Source: Beaufortia kweichowensis | Taxonomy: Eukaryota > Chordata > Actinopteri > Cypriniformes > Gastromyzontidae | Direction of reading: 5' to 3' | Length of the DNA: 64,000 bases | NCBI GenBank assembly: GCA_019155185.1 | Contig: CM032798.1 | Location: forward strand, 5,035,501 to 5,099,500 | Shown here: one piece after another, positions 50,715-63,112 of the stretch | Layout of the letters: each line of letters opens with the position of its first letter | How positions within the stretch are numbered: the first letter of the stretch is position 1 | Translations under genes and position numbers: made by a program | Notes under the pieces: model-generated | What the model was told of the DNA's origin: nothing | Databases searched by the model: none | What the model saw: only the letters and a program-made list of their open reading frames with translations

Positions 50715-53388
50715 ATGGTAATAGTAATAGCATGGTGCCTTTATACTTACAGTTATATATAGTGATATTGTACTATTACCATATCCATACCAAATTTACA
50801 TGTTACTTTAAGTATATCCACAAGATGAAAGCAATGTATAAAAACCTATTTCGCTTTTATTGTGATTTTTAACTTGGTTGTTATTGATCCCTACAGTTTA
50901 AAATAACTTTCAAACTCGGTTGGCAAAAGTGTTTTATGAAAACCATGTACGTTCACCCAGGAGACAGTGAATGCTTCATAAAAAATCCTTCATTACATTG
51001 TGAAAGGCAGCTTTGTCATACAGTGTAGGAGAAATGCCATCAGTCAGATCCTGAGCAATATCCGATTAAAAAAAGTTCTTAATAAAAAAATATATATTTC
51101 GTGCACCTGCGTGTACTTTAGTCTGAATGCATGCAAACATGAAGCTCGTATAAAGCTGGCAAATGAATACTAGTCTGTTATTAAATCTAATTTAAGAGCA
51201 AATTAGAAAATGGACTATAATTAAGAGGTGATTAGAGCATAGACTATAATTTGGATAATTATAGTTTTATTTCTGTAATGCCTATGAACTTCACTTAGAC
51301 ACATTATGTTGCTCCATATTATTTATGTAAAAATGTTTTCAGCAGCATAATAAATTAAGTCTCTTGATTTCATTTTGCTCTCTTTCTCAAATCAACAAAT
51401 ATGTTATTTAAATATAGACAATGCAGAAATGTTAAGCAGTTTATTCACTGAAAAAAAAATTTTTAACCACAGACTGTCCGGATTTGTTACAAAATGAAAG
51501 GTTTTAGCGTAATATTATGTGACATTAAAATGCATGGCTGTTCAGAAAAGAGGATGGAAACTCTGGGGAAACAAGTTAATGACATTAACCTCTTCTCAAA
51601 GGCTGCAAAGTTAGTCCTTTCATTTCCAACTCGGCTGTTTCTATAGCAACAGATATCAAAAATGTATGCCTAACTTTTCATCTGTTCGAGAACTGTAAAA
51701 ACAGCATTGGAAAAGCTGGTATATTAGACGACTATCTGCACGCTGCGATGCATTAACAACTCCCAAAAAAACATAGAAATTGCTTTTCGACACATTTCTG
51801 AGCTTGTGAACTTACAATAACTGGGACAGCAGAATTTCTAGTAGCATGTAATAGGCAGGTAACATTGAGAATACGTAAGCAGCTGTTTAAGTGAATGTAC
51901 AGGAGGTCAGGCAGTAACATAAATAATTTGTGATTTTGTTTGAAAGATGGAAACTGTTCTTGAGTCTGCTATTTCATTAATGGTTACAAAACAGTGGTTT
52001 AGAATATTTTTTTGTCTAGTTTTTGCTCCACAATTACCTTTTGCACATGCACTTTGTACAACCTCATCTTTGTTTGTAATACTTGGTATTGTAGGTGATT
52101 TTACATATATTGAGACTCATAGATGATTTATTAAGGGAACATTAGCAGATGTTAACTGCTTCCACTCTGTCTCGTGATAAGAAGGAAGGGTCTGGACGTT
52201 ATACATTTTTTAAAGTATTGCACTTAAATTTTAAATGTACAGTACATTGAAATCTACATGTTTTTTACGTTTATACTTTTTTACAGTAAGGAGATTGACC
52301 TGTATTTAGAGTAAATCAGTCAAAATATACTAAATCTGCAGTCATTTATTATTGTATTTGAGCAGTTTAAGTTTAGAATATTATGTGCAAAGCACAAAAG
52401 TGTTGTTTTATAATGTATATTCACTGTGTTGTGGTTGTGGAAGTTAATATGATGTTGAGCGATGACTTTAATACATTAAACTTCAAGTCGGATGACAATT
52501 ACATGTTATGCAACGATCTACAGAACAATCCTAAATAGCTTTTCCATCCATTACTGGTGTTTTCATGCAGACTTTCCCTTCGGCTTCTGAGGATCTGCCT
52601 AAAGCAAAACCCAGCTAGACTCCATTGCATATCACAAGATCACAACTGAGACACTCACACAAAACTTGAAAAAGAAAACTCAAAGGTTTGCCAAGTGAAG
52701 TGACTTGCTGTGCAAAATAATACAGATCTGGCGCCCCAACTTCCTTCAATGCCACGTAATGAACTCACAGGAACCATTTCAGGTTTTGGGGCTGTGTGAG
52801 TTTTAAAGTTTAATAAGCAGGAACACAGTGCAATGTGAGTCATAGTTTCAATTGTTGCTGCATCCGTGTCAGGTAAAAGACAAGTTTCCCTGGCTAATAA
52901 ACTGTATTTTTCTCATTTTGAGAATAAGAATGTATACTAAGTTGTTGTCATTTAGGTTCTTACAGATAAGAGAAATGTGAAGGGAGATTTTTAGCAAGTG
53001 GTATGCTAAGAATCTGCCGATAAATGGCCTAAATTGTGATATCGCAGCAGTTGCATTATCATGCTGTAAATGGCAGAAATAATTACAGATCATTGATCTT
53101 GTTAAACTGGCACTTTTCTGCATATTCTGTAAATGACAAAGATGCTTCATTTTTCCAGTTATTTTGCACAAATCCCTAATCCAAAGCATTAAATCAATTT
53201 CATTTTTCTCTTTATCTCCAAGTTGAAGGCGTGCATATGTTAAACGATTTAATTTTTACTGTGTTGTTGATTTTAATCCATGAACATCAGTGATTTAAAT
53301 GAGTATCTGTTTAGATTGTAATGCTTCAGCAATAAAATGTGCTGTTGTCGCCCATGTTTCTCATGGTTTTTCATTTATCCTTTTGCAG

Positions 53389-54226
53389 GTAGCCAACCTC
53401 CTGCGTCTTTTCCAGATTCCTCAGATCAGTTATGCCTCCACCAGCGCAAAACTGAGCGACAAATCCCGCTACGATTACTTTGCACGAACCGTGCCACCCG
53501 ACTTCTACCAGGCCAAAGCCATGGCGGAGATTTTGCGTTATTTTAACTGGACATACGTCTCCACCGTGGCCTCAGAGGGAGATTATGGCGAGACGGGCAT
53601 CGACGCCTTTCAGCAAGAGGCTCGGGCCTTGCAAATCTGCATCGCCACTTCAGTTAAGGTCAGTCGCTCCATGGACCCCTACAGTTACGAAGGGGTCATC
53701 AGATCTCTGCTGCAGAAGTCCAACGCAAAAGTAGTGATCCTCTTCACCAGAAGCGAAGATGCCAGAGAACTCCTGGTCGCGGCGAAGCGCATGAACGTCT
53801 CTTTTATCTGGGTGGCCAGCGATGGATGGGGAGCACAGGAGAGTGTGGTGAGAGGAAGCGAGAACGTGGCAGATGGAGCTTTTACCATCGAGTTGGCGTC
53901 CTACGCGATCCCAGAGTTTACTGCATACTTCACGAACCTCAATCCATTTAACAACACGCGGAACCCCTGGTTTAGAGAATTCTGGGAGCACAGATTTCAG
54001 TGCAGCCTGCACGACATTAACTGTGGGAAACATTCGCTCAGAGATGGCAAATTCGAGCAGGAGTCAAAGATCATGTTTGTGGTGAACGCTGTCTACGCCA
54101 TGGCCCATGCCTTGCATAACATGAGACAAGCGGTGTGTGCAAATAACACAAAAATCTGCAGTGCCATGAAACCAGTCAATGGGAAGAAGTTGTATAAGGA
54201 ATATATCTTGAAGACAAAGTTTGATG
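53389..54226 (+). CDS. grm2: mGlu2 receptor, coding exon 2 (ligand-binding domain)
   Basis: The exon follows CCTTTTGCAG and encodes residues 171 to 450. 'VANLLRLFQIPQISYAS' with Ala186, Ser187 and Thr188 (human Ala166, Ser167 and Thr168) contacts the amino-acid part of glutamate. 'WVASDGWGAQESV' carries the Asp equal to human Asp295, and 'FEQESKIMFVVNAVYAMAHA' the Lys equal to human Lys377, so all main ligand contacts are kept. N-glycosylation motifs include NWT, NVS, NNT (twice). 'IELASYAIPEF' and 'KHSLRDGKFEQES' are mGlu2-like; mGlu3 has a longer, different loop here. The donor is GATG|GTGAGT, phase 1. Open frames on the other strand of this exon are shadows. Confidence 0.96.
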
Positions 54227-55365
54227 GTGAGTTTTTGGTAGTTATAGATTATAATTTAAGTTTAACACATAATATTGATTACTATAGATTAATATAATAA
54301 ATATATGTAAACTCTATTGTATGTTACTGTTATGTTGTTACAAAACACGATATCAATTTGTCATTCCTTATATTTGAATCCATCCCATTTTAATTTTATT
54401 TTCCCAAAACTGGGTGACCTATAAGCTATTTTTACAAGATGTATGAAATGTTTTTTTTAACGAAGCAAATTGTTTTAATAAATAAAAACCCACTTTTACT
54501 TCCACTTATTTTGCAATTATTATGGATAATGCCAAAATGTATGATGATTTTTAAATTGTGTGCTAAATAGACTTTTTACGTTACATACTGTACGTTTTAC
54601 ATAATACTAGAAAATTATATAATACTGTTGCCCAGGGATCAATAAAGTTAATACTGTATGCACATTTAATTGCAAAACAAACACTGGTTCTGTTTACCAG
54701 TATATCATAATTAAATTATGCCTATTCTTTGTTCAGTCAACAAATCAATTTGAAAGACAAATTGATATTGGAGATTTTGCTTTGGGAAATACCGCTGATG
54801 TAAAATAGATTGCACTAATGCATAACTCAAATGACATATGTACTTTAAAATGATTCTTGATTGTTTTATTATGATGCATTAGCCCCATATTAACTTTTAC
54901 AATATGTGATTAAAAACTAAACAAAGGTTGTAATCTCAATCAGGGATATATATTAAAAGCATGTGTCAAACAGCATTAATATCTTATATTAGGGAAGTAA
55001 AACAACTCTGTCAGGATATTATATCAATTCCTAAAGTATTTCTTTTTCAGTCTTTTTGCCATCGAACTGTTATTTTCATAATGTTCTTCCAAGAATGCCA
55101 AATTACATCATACAAACCAGACAATGTATCAACCTCCCGACCTCAATTATGTAAATGTAGCGTTTGCACCTGAGACCAATGCATCTAAAAACATGATGAG
55201 AAATATACAGGGCATGATGCAGAGTTAGGCTTACGTAAAAAGGTCCCTCTGGGTTGTGCATTTTTCTCTGCTTATAAAGAAAAACACTTGCTGCTGAGAA
55301 ACATCTATTTAACTGTTGCCAAGACCATTAATAAATATGTTTATCTTTGCCATTTGTGTCCGCAG
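54227..55365 (+). other. grm2: grm2 intron, phase 1
   Basis: AT-rich intron of 1.1 kb with no recognised element. The acceptor is TTTGTGTCCGCAG at 55365. Confidence 0.9.
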
Positions 55366-56429
55366 CTCCATTCAGGCCAGCTGATACAGAAAACAACATT
55401 CACTTTGACACCTATGGAGACAGCCTGGGACGCTACAACATCTTTCATTATCACAAAGAGAATGGCGAGTATGTGTATCGGAAAGTTGGGTATTGGGCAC
55501 AAAGTCTGAGTCTGAACACGAGCTCAATTCCCTGGGAAAGCCAAGGTTTACCCACTTCTCAATGCAGCGATCCTTGCAGGAAAAATGAAATAAAGAGCAT
55601 GCAACCAGGAGACGTCTGCTGCTGGATATGTATTCCGTGCCAGTCGTACCAGTACCTCCTGGACGAATTCACCTGTGCGGATTGCATCTTCGGACAGTGG
55701 CCGTTAGACAATCTGACTGGCTGTTACGACCTACCCGAGGAGTACATTCATTGGGAGGACGCCTGGGCTGTCGGGCCGGTCACCATCGCCTGCCTCGGTA
55801 TCCTATGCACGCTCTTCGTTATCGGCCTCTTCCTTAAGCACAACGAGACTCCGGTGGTAAAGGCCAGTGGACGTGAACTTTCCTACATTCTTCTGCTGGG
55901 TGTCCTGCTTTGTTACAGCATAACCTTCATCTACATCAGCAAACCCTCCGCTGTGGTGTGCACGTTACGGCGGCTCGGACTGGGCACATCCTTTTCCGTT
56001 TGCTACTCCGCATTGCTGACCAAGACCAATCGCATCGCTCGAATATTCAACGGCGTTACAGACGGAGCGAAGAGGCCACGATTCATCAGCCCTGCCTCCC
56101 AGGTGGCCATCTGTGCTGCTCTCATTTCCTGTCAGTTGTTGGTAGTGATGGTCTGGCTTCTGGTTGAGGCTCCTGGGGTGAGAAAGGAGGTCAGTCCTGA
56201 GAAGCGAGACGTGGTGACGCTGAAGTGCAACAGCAAGGACTCTAGCATGCTGATGTCTTTAACGTACAACTGCATCCTCATCATCCTCTGTACCTTTTAC
56301 GCCTTTAAGACCCGAAAGTGCCCAGAGAACTTCAATGAAGCCAAGTTTATCGGCTTTACCATGTACACCACGTGCATAATCTGGCTGGCTTTCCAGCCGA
56401 TCTTCTATGTTACTGCCAGTGACTACAGG
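55366..56429 (+). CDS. grm2: mGlu2 receptor, coding exon 3 (cysteine-rich domain and membrane helices 1-6)
   Basis: It encodes residues 450-804. 'APFRPADTENN' continues the flytrap domain. The cysteine-rich linker (about 516-568) has nine cysteines in 'CSDPC', 'DVCCWICIPC', 'FTCADC' and 'TGCYD', as in all mGlu receptors; it passes the closing of the ligand domain to the membrane part. Membrane helix 1 starts at 'AVGPVTIACLGILCTLFVIG'. 'KASGRELSYILLLGV', 'RRLGLGTSFSVCYSALLTKT' and 'RPRFISPASQVAICAALI' mark helices 2 to 4 with the Gi-coupling loops between. 'KTRKCPENFNEAKFIGFT' is the group II/III intracellular loop 3, followed by helix 6 'IIWLAFQPIFYV'. The Gln in 'FQPIFYV' replaces Leu of human mGlu2. 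The donor is AGG|GTAAGT, phase 0. Confidence 0.96.
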
Positions 56430-57837
56430 GTAAGTAAATATGAAGAGTACAATGCATGTACATATTAATACATCACAGACTAAAGTGTTTTGAGACTTAA
56501 GTCAAACATAATACAAAATATCTCTGTCTTATATATTTAAATATTAAATCTCACATTTTAAACGATGCATAGTTATATAATATTGTTTAAAATTATGTTT
56601 TAAGTATTGAAAGTGTTTTTGTGACAGCTGTAGGCTACAGTAACTGTTTCCAACCCACGTTGCCCACAGAATCTCATCATTTTTGTAAAACAGAACATGA
56701 ACATGAATTAATGGGACTTTAAATATAGGACTTTTGGATTTTAGCCATTTGGAATTGTTTGGGTGGTGAAAAGTGGGCGTTATGTACCACAGTCTTCCAA
56801 ACCACAAGAAAAAAATCAATGATGAGATATATTTTATTTAACATATTTAATTTTTTTGTTATTTCTTAGACCCAAAAATCCCACAAATGTCTCCAGTTTT
56901 AGAAGAGATTTCAATAATGTCACAAATTAAACAAAGATTTTTCAAGTCTGAAATCAAAAGTCAATATTGATATTAAAGATTTCGACATGAACATTTCCTA
57001 TCAAATTTACCTAAATCCCATTTCAGGGTTTCATACTCTTAATGTACTTTTCCAATTATTCCATTTGTTTCTATTTTTATTCCTTCTAAGCAATTTTAGG
57101 AGAAACAACTGAGACTTAAATGAAATCTCCTGAGCTATGAAAGAGCAACCCCTAAGTACAGTAATAAATATTTTCTCTATGAAATTGCACCAGTCGGATT
57201 TCCTTGAACACAGTTTGTTAAAGAATCTTTTGCCTGAGTGTTCTCTATAACAATATCATTTCTTTGAGAAGTAAATCTTGTGCCTGGGGATAATAGCGGC
57301 TCTCCTGTGGGAATAGCTATCAGAGAGGCTGCTTCAAATCACACCGCACAGACAATGAAAGCATGGAATATTTTTTATCATTTAGATAATGAGGGTCTCT
57401 GATGGCCCTTAATCACTTTCCAACACTGACTTTTTAGCATATATACAATTTCTCTGAGAGCACAGGAGTTTCCTGATTGATTTTCCTTTTTTCAGTACCT
57501 GCCAATTCAGATGGCGGATAGAGAAATCTCTTTGATCAGCTGTCTTTCGCGCTGATGAAAGGAGAGCCTCGCATTTCATGTGGCTCAAAAGACATTCAAT
57601 GTAGAACAAAGGATGTGAGATATGTCATCCTGGAAAATGACTAGACTATAAAAACATTGCTTTCAATTGATGCTTTCAATCCTTCAGTTAAGTGGCAAGA
57701 CGAATACTATTAAATAAACTGATTTAAAATTATAATCTTACCTTTTTTAAAGATTTTTAATACTTTAATACAGAAATGATTTGCAAAAAAATATACTTTT
57801 TACTATGAAATAAGACTATTTAATACTTGTACAGAAA

Positions 57838-57935
57838 ATTATATATTGATGGAAAGGACAAATTTATCATAACAATATACATAAACAAAAAAAATATAAA
57901 AATATGAAATTTAAATTTAAATTATTTAAAAAATG
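57838..57935 (-). repeat. Fragment of the AACCTGTTAACTGTCAC MITE family
   Basis: 'ATTATATATTGATGGAAAGG' and 'ATCATAACAATATACATAAAC' correspond in order and orientation to the copy at 47690-47898. Its terminal repeats are not preserved. Confidence 0.45.
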
Positions 57936-58176
57936 TGTGACCATGTGACACTACCTGTGAAGTCATTATTTTGTGATTTACTGTTTTCTACAAAAGAATC
58001 ATTAATAAATAATGTACAGAACATACTGTGAAAATATAACTCTGATATCTTTAATATTGACCAAGTAAAATAATGTCAAAGATTGAAATCATAGTGAAAT
58101 TAATAGGTAAACTATAAATCTCAGAATTAAATTTTTTTAGACTTTAGCCTGGTTTTACAGACGGCGTCACATATTT
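57934..58176. repeat. Degenerate GTGACCCTG-family MITE
   Basis: Blocks 'TGATATCTTTAATATTGACC', 'AATGTCAAAGATTGAAATCA', 'TAGTGAAATTAATAGG' and the right end 'GCGTCACATATTT' follow the order of the copy at 20747-20945. Both termini have diverged. Confidence 0.6.
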
Positions 58177-59715
58177 TAAATTTACAAATAAAAAATATAT
58201 AGGCCTACTGTAAATATATACAGTCAGTTTACAAAAGTCTGATAACGCATTGCGCTGGTGGTTACAGCAAATGTATTGTATCTGGCTGCTCCAGTGAGCA
58301 AAAGTGATCTATAGCTACATGTTCTGGAGGTGTTATGGCTGCAGGGCTTCTGCCGGGGTCAGTTCAACATCATCCATTAACACTAGAAAGAAAAAAAAGA
58401 CACATGACAGAGGTGTAGCGAGAGAGGGGAATCTCCCTCAATACTGATTGGACGTCACTTCTTCTCTCTTTTAAGGGCTTTTGCGCTTTGTGTGTGTGTG
58501 TGGTGATGTGTTAGAACATGGGAGGTTGATTCCCAGCTGGGGCTCTGAAAGCAAGGTGTGCCTTAGAGACCGAGACCTCGCCACACACTCACATAAAAAA
58601 TCTACAGCCTTGTTCATCCAACAGAAAATCATTTTGGTTTCATCATTTCAGCTTCTCACCTTCCGACTCTAACATTGATATTCTTGAGTAAAAAGCACAT
58701 GCGGCTTGTAAGATTTATTTGATAAATATTTGATACGCCTCTACTCGGATTCTAGACTTAAATCACAAATGCGCACATTACATGCAAGCGGCATCAGTCA
58801 TCGAGATGTGAATATGAATCTTACATTTTAAAAGTCAGGATGCTGTTCTTGAAATGTGTTCTTCTAAATCTTTTTTTCTCTGTTTTTGGATAGAAACAGA
58901 TTTGTCTTGTGCAGTGTCTTTTGTGTTTACACCCTTTCAGCGTAGAATTTATATGAATGGTGCATTCTTATGTAGACATGAGCAATGTAGCCTATGCTGG
59001 AAAAAGAGACAAGACCTTTCCAGGCACAGCTTTTTTCTGAATTATGCATTATTTAAAGCACTTTGGTTTATTCTGACGCATTGCTGCTCTCACAAAAACA
59101 CTTCTGAAACTATATACTGTGTTTCTAAGGGAAGGAATAATTTACTCGTCTTGCTTTTTTGTTTTAAAAATATATTTTTCCTCAGTTATTCATGTTTTAC
59201 ATTATAATTATTTAGCAAGGTTGTTTCTACAACACATGACCCTGTGAGTATTTTAAACGTAGATTTAAATCTTACAAAACAGCCAGACTGCACTTAACTG
59301 TTCATAATTAACAAAAGATATAAAAATATATATTACATTATGGAAAGTTGTTGCTCAAATGAGCTTCAGTTTCCAGGTAAAACACATACTGTACTGTACT
59401 GATGAAATACATATGCTATTCACTTTAGATATAAAAGTCTGCTAGATTAAAAGAGTAAAAGCAGAAATTAGAAACTGTTCATGTTGATAAATCCTCTAAA
59501 AATGTTATTTGGTGATGTATCTCTCTAAAGCCTGTATTTGTATACCGGAGACAGCTAATACACACACCTGCACATTTTCAAAAGATCTATTTTTAACCAC
59601 ATAGATTTTTCCATTAAATGGAAAAATAAATGTTAAACAGTCACATCAACTGATGCCATTGTGAATCTATTTGTGTACTCAACTGATTCATGTCTGATTC
59701 ATTCATGTCTCGTAG

Positions 59716-59893
59716 GTACAGACCACTACCATGTGCATCTCTGTGAGTCTGAGTGGTTCAGTAGTGCTGGGCTGCCTCTTCGCTCCCAAGATCCACATCA
59801 TACTTTTCCAGCCCCAGAAGAATGTTACCACACACAGAGTGGCCACCACCCGATTCAGCGTGACCACCGGTCCTGGCTCTAGCTTCTCTCAAG
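59716..59893 (+). CDS. grm2: mGlu2 receptor, coding exon 4 (membrane helix 7 and tail)
   Basis: 'VQTTTMCISVSLSGSVVLG' then 'CLFAPKIHIILFQPQKNV' is the seventh membrane helix and the proximal cytoplasmic tail, nearly identical in all group II receptors. The tail goes on with 'TTHRVATTRFSV' and a Ser/Thr/Gly-rich stretch with possible phosphorylation sites. The donor is TCTCAAG|GTACAG, phase 1. Confidence 0.95.
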
Positions 59894-60256
59894 GTACAGT
59901 GTTATTTATGATCTCCACCTTCTCTTTCATCAGCATCATTAATGCAATCAAACGCGGCTGTGCCTATCAAGCGTATTGATGGATTGTAAAATGGTGTCAA
60001 CATTCAAAATATTGATTGGCTCCGTCTAAATCAGAGTCAGAAATGAAGGGTATTGATCAAAGTATACCGAAGCTTACACAGTTAGAGAATATTACTGCGT
60101 TATTGATACATCCTCAAGCTTAGGATAGGGAGAATGTGTGAACCAAGAAAATGTCATATTTCACCCCAAGAACCAAAATCGAGAACCAAAATCTGACTAA
60201 ATGACAATTGCAATACAGTGTGATTCACATCTAACATCTTTATGTTATTTTTACAG

Positions 60257-60330
60257 CCTCAGCCTCCAACGTCGTGCCTACAGTATGTAATGGCAGAGAG
60301 GTACTGGACTCAACCACATCTTCACTCTGA
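60257..60330 (+). CDS. grm2: mGlu2 receptor, last coding exon
   Basis: The exon follows TTATTTTTACAG and completes the split Ala codon. It encodes 'SASNVVPTVCNGREVLDST' and ends in TSSL before TGA (60328-60330). The last residues fit a class I PDZ ligand (S/T-x-hydrophobic) and are shared with mammalian mGlu2 and mGlu3. The tail is known to bind PDZ scaffold proteins at synapses. Confidence 0.94.
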
Positions 60331-60745
60331 GCAACCTGTTTGTTTGCCAAATGTGGTATACAGAAAATTCTTATCACTAGTCATGAAATCAAGTGTTTGC
60401 TAATGTTCAGGAGGCTATTCAGAATAAAGATTGCCTGTTATGTTGTTCTCAACGTGCTGTGAGTACAATATCCCCTTTTGTTTCTCTGTCTCTTTCTCTT
60501 TCTCTCTCTCTCTCTTGCGCTCTTTCTCTGACTAGTTAGATAATATCAGTGGGATGCCAGTTTAAATTCTGTATACCAGTTCTTTTTATGGATACAATAA
60601 TAAAGTATTGTTTGAGATATGGAGTTAAACTGTAGTAAATCTCTTTAAAGTATTATGTACAGGTTGTTTTTAATGTAGATTTATGGTGAAACTGGTTTGT
60701 GCTTTCCTGTAATTTATGTAAATAAAATGTGTTTTATATGAATAT
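60331..60745 (+). other. grm2: grm2 3' untranslated region
   Basis: AATAAA occurs at 60423-60428, 60599-60604 and 60721-60726; the last is followed by TG-containing sequence and fits a cleavage site at about 60745. A CT-rich run lies at 60482-60520. The actual end is not determined. Confidence 0.55.
60721..60726 (+). terminator. grm2: Candidate polyadenylation signal of grm2
   Basis: AATAAA followed within 20-40 bases by 'GAGCACTTGTGCTTTATT', a GT/T-rich downstream region. Two alternative signals lie upstream. Confidence 0.45.
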
Positions 60746-61735
60746 GAGCACTTGTGCTTTATTCAGATTTTTTTTAAAGGTGGCAATATTCTTTAGATTT
60801 TTTAAAAGGAATTCTTAGGCTTAAATGCATTTTTTTTTGTATTTTTTTGGACAGGCTGAGTTACATCAAGCACTGACAAAAGTTCAACTTTCTGTAAACA
60901 TTAATCCATTTGCTTGCAGGCAAATACAATGCAAACAGTTTAGGTAACTACTGCACACCGTTTAGGGCACAGAGCAAAAACTAATTGTACATTGTCTCCC
61001 TCTAGAGGATACAAATATTCACTACGTCAAACGGGAAAAATGATCTCATCTGTGATTTAACAAATAAAAATCTAATAGTACAGGTGACATAAATAATTAT
61101 TGTAATATTATGTGTTGGGACTGTATAAGTAATTTTTACCATTACACGTAAATGAAACTATGAATAAAATATATAATTTTCGGCCTCATATTGTCATATT
61201 TTACATTATATTTATTCATGATAATAACATTGTTAACGCATGCAGTTTATCTATAACCTAACTCAAGAAGTTACGAGAAAAATTTGTGATGTACACTGAG
61301 CTGCACACTTAATCATAGGTGTTGAAATGACAAGGGGAAAATTGTCCTGTCAACTTAATCCATTCATCTTTTTTGTCACGGTTATATCTGCAGTCATTTT
61401 CTGCCTTGATGTTCTTATCATTTATAATGGTTAAACTTGCTGTTGAAGTGACAGTGGGATGGAACTGGATGATTGTTCATGTTGTGCTTTGACTTATGCT
61501 TTTGTCTTTATGATCTGACCTATCACACAGAGCCATTTGTCACAAAGCCAGCATTATAGCTTACCTTTTAGAACCAGTTCACCAGTTATTAATGGTTAAA
61601 CTTTATTTTAATGTATCCTTGTATAAGTTTAATGTGTTAATTTATTAGAAGTAATAATAAATGTTGTTAACATTTTGTTTATTTTTTTAAAACTATGGTA
61701 ACATTAGTAAATGTTTCTTCAACAAAAGCTGAGGG
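60746..61735. other. Intergenic region between grm2 and parp3
   Basis: About 1 kb of AT-rich sequence with no gene. A degraded repeat with 'GGTTAAACTTTATTTTAATG' and 'TATGGTAACATTAGTAAATG' covers roughly 61590-61725 and resembles the repeat at 29612-29885. Confidence 0.6.
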
Positions 61736-61845
61736 GTAGTTGGTAGAGGCGTGTCTATGACGTAGACGCTCAGTAACCCGGAAGTTCGACTGCAGGCGTT
61801 CGAGCTGAGTGAATCTGCAAACTTAAAAAGCGCTACCACAAACAG
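61736..61845 (+). promoter_or_regulatory. parp3: parp3 promoter and non-coding exon 1
   Basis: A short CpG-rich stretch in AT-rich surroundings carries a CRE-like TGACGTAG (61758-61765) and an ETS/GABP-type CCGGAAGT (61778-61785), typical of TATA-less housekeeping promoters. It ends at a strong donor AAACAG|GTGAGT (61845/61846). The next acceptor, one base before the parp3 start codon, makes this the likely untranslated first exon. The transcription start is probably just after the ETS site. Confidence 0.65.
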
Positions 61846-62772
61846 GTGAGTATCATTTTATCTGTCCAGTAATTAAACATAAAATTTACATTGAACTACT
61901 TTAAAGTTCGCAAGACTATATGTTGCATGTGACATTTGCGTTAAAATGTAGAATTTAAGTGACAGGCGTTTTTTCAACGCCATAGTTTATTTACCCTTGA
62001 TAATCAATGCACATTTGACCACTTGGGATTTTTGACATAACATTATTTTGTTGTTTGCCAAGATATTTTCCAGTCAATAAATGCGTTTTATGTTTATTAG
62101 ACACGCCCCCCTTATTTCCTGTACTGTACAAATATTTCTAAGCTGCGCAACTCCGATAGCGCATTTCTCAGCAGTCTTGTATTAAACATGCACAATCTTT
62201 GTGCACCGAATCTGGATTTTAATAGTTATATCATAATCTAGTTTTTAGTTAACATTAGTATCAACTTTTACTATTTTACTGCTTTTACTATTAATACTTA
62301 AAATATATTTTTATACTTCATAAAATAGACTTTTACTGTAATTATTAAAAACAATACTATCAACAATATCTGTAATTTTTTCAACCAGAATCAAATGTTT
62401 ACAGAAGTCATTACAGAATTTAAACAACCCATTTGAAATTATGTGCTGTGTAAATTATGTTACTTCATTGATAATTATGTCAATAAATATATGCATTATA
62501 TAAAATGGTTAACAATTAAACAATATTCTTAGGAAAATATATTTCGCTGAAAATTTTTATACTCAATCGCCGTGTTTGTTAAATTGTGATATTTTTTTAA
62601 ACAAAACAAAATTCATACTTATAGGTTCTAATCATGGGGTTAGGGTTAGAAATGTGCTGTAATTCATAATAAGAATAACCCGACTGACTTCTGATGAGCT
62701 AATCACTGAATTTAAAATATGCATCAAATATGTCTCTGACTAAATACAATGTTTTAAATGGAAAGAAATTAG
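61846..62772 (+). other. parp3: parp3 first intron
   Basis: AT-rich intron of 0.9 kb without recognised elements apart from 'GGGGTTAGGGTTAG' near 62635. The acceptor is AAAGAAATTAG at 62772, which has a weak pyrimidine tract. Confidence 0.7.
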
Positions 62773-62773
62773 G

Positions 62774-62953
62774 ATGGCACCTAAGAGAAGAGCAGCATCA
62801 AGTGCCAAAGCCGGCGGGAAAAAGATTAAAGAGGAGCCTGAAGCTACACCAAAGGACAAGTTCACATCTGCTAAAGAGACACTGAAGGCAGCAGGGCCGC
62901 AGGTTAAGAGCATGAGGAACCCAGACAGCTACTGTCCTCTATCAGGCTCTATG
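62774..62953 (+). CDS. parp3: PARP3 (mono-ADP-ribosyltransferase), first coding exon
   Basis: PARP3 is a nuclear ADP-ribosyltransferase activated by DNA strand breaks; it acts in double-strand-break repair by end joining and in mitotic spindle control. The start ATG lies one base after the acceptor, in a strong context (AGG-ATG-G). The 60 codons begin MAPKRRAASSAKAGGKKIK, a short basic tail as in human PARP3 (MAPK...), and lead into 'SYCPLSGSM', equal to human 'PTCPLSSNPG'. The donor is TCTATG|GTGAGA, phase 0. The window holds the first 210 residues or so of about 530; the rest is beyond 64000. Confidence 0.9.
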
Positions 62954-63112
62954 GTGAGAGCAAACAAGATGTGTTTTGCTGCAGTTTGGGCTTTGTGTTA
63001 AGTACAAATAAGTTTTTGTTTGCCATAGAGATGAATACATTACTTATACGTTACATAACATTATTTTGTACAGTGAATGTGAGAAAGAGTCATGTTTGAT
63101 CTAAACCAACAG

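Larger units (their letters stand above)
42555..53388 (+). other. grm2: grm2 intron of 10.8 kb
   Basis: It separates two phase-0 exons. It contains a 'CACTGCAAAAA' inverted-repeat element (43345-43567), short fragments of the CACCC family (near 44285 and 47563-47630), a reversed AACCTGTTAACTGTCAC element (47690-47898) and a 'CCCAGCTGAGC' repeat (50476-50714). No extra exon was recognised. Confidence 0.8.
56430..59715 (+). other. grm2: grm2 intron, phase 0
   Basis: A 3.3-kb AT-rich intron. It holds repeat fragments at 57838-57935 and 57934-58176 and a short (TG)n run near 58489-58501. The acceptor is TCATGTCTCGTAG at 59715. No further exon was recognised. Confidence 0.85.

Noticed and set aside
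53650..54033. 127-codon minus-strand frame across the grm2 exon
   Set aside because: It lies wholly antisense to a clearly conserved coding exon; the frame is a shadow of grm2 codon use.
42045..60330. Assignment as grm3 instead of grm2
   Set aside because: Several diagnostic residues and loops are mGlu2-like, and the tex264 and parp3 neighbours match the human GRM2 locus.
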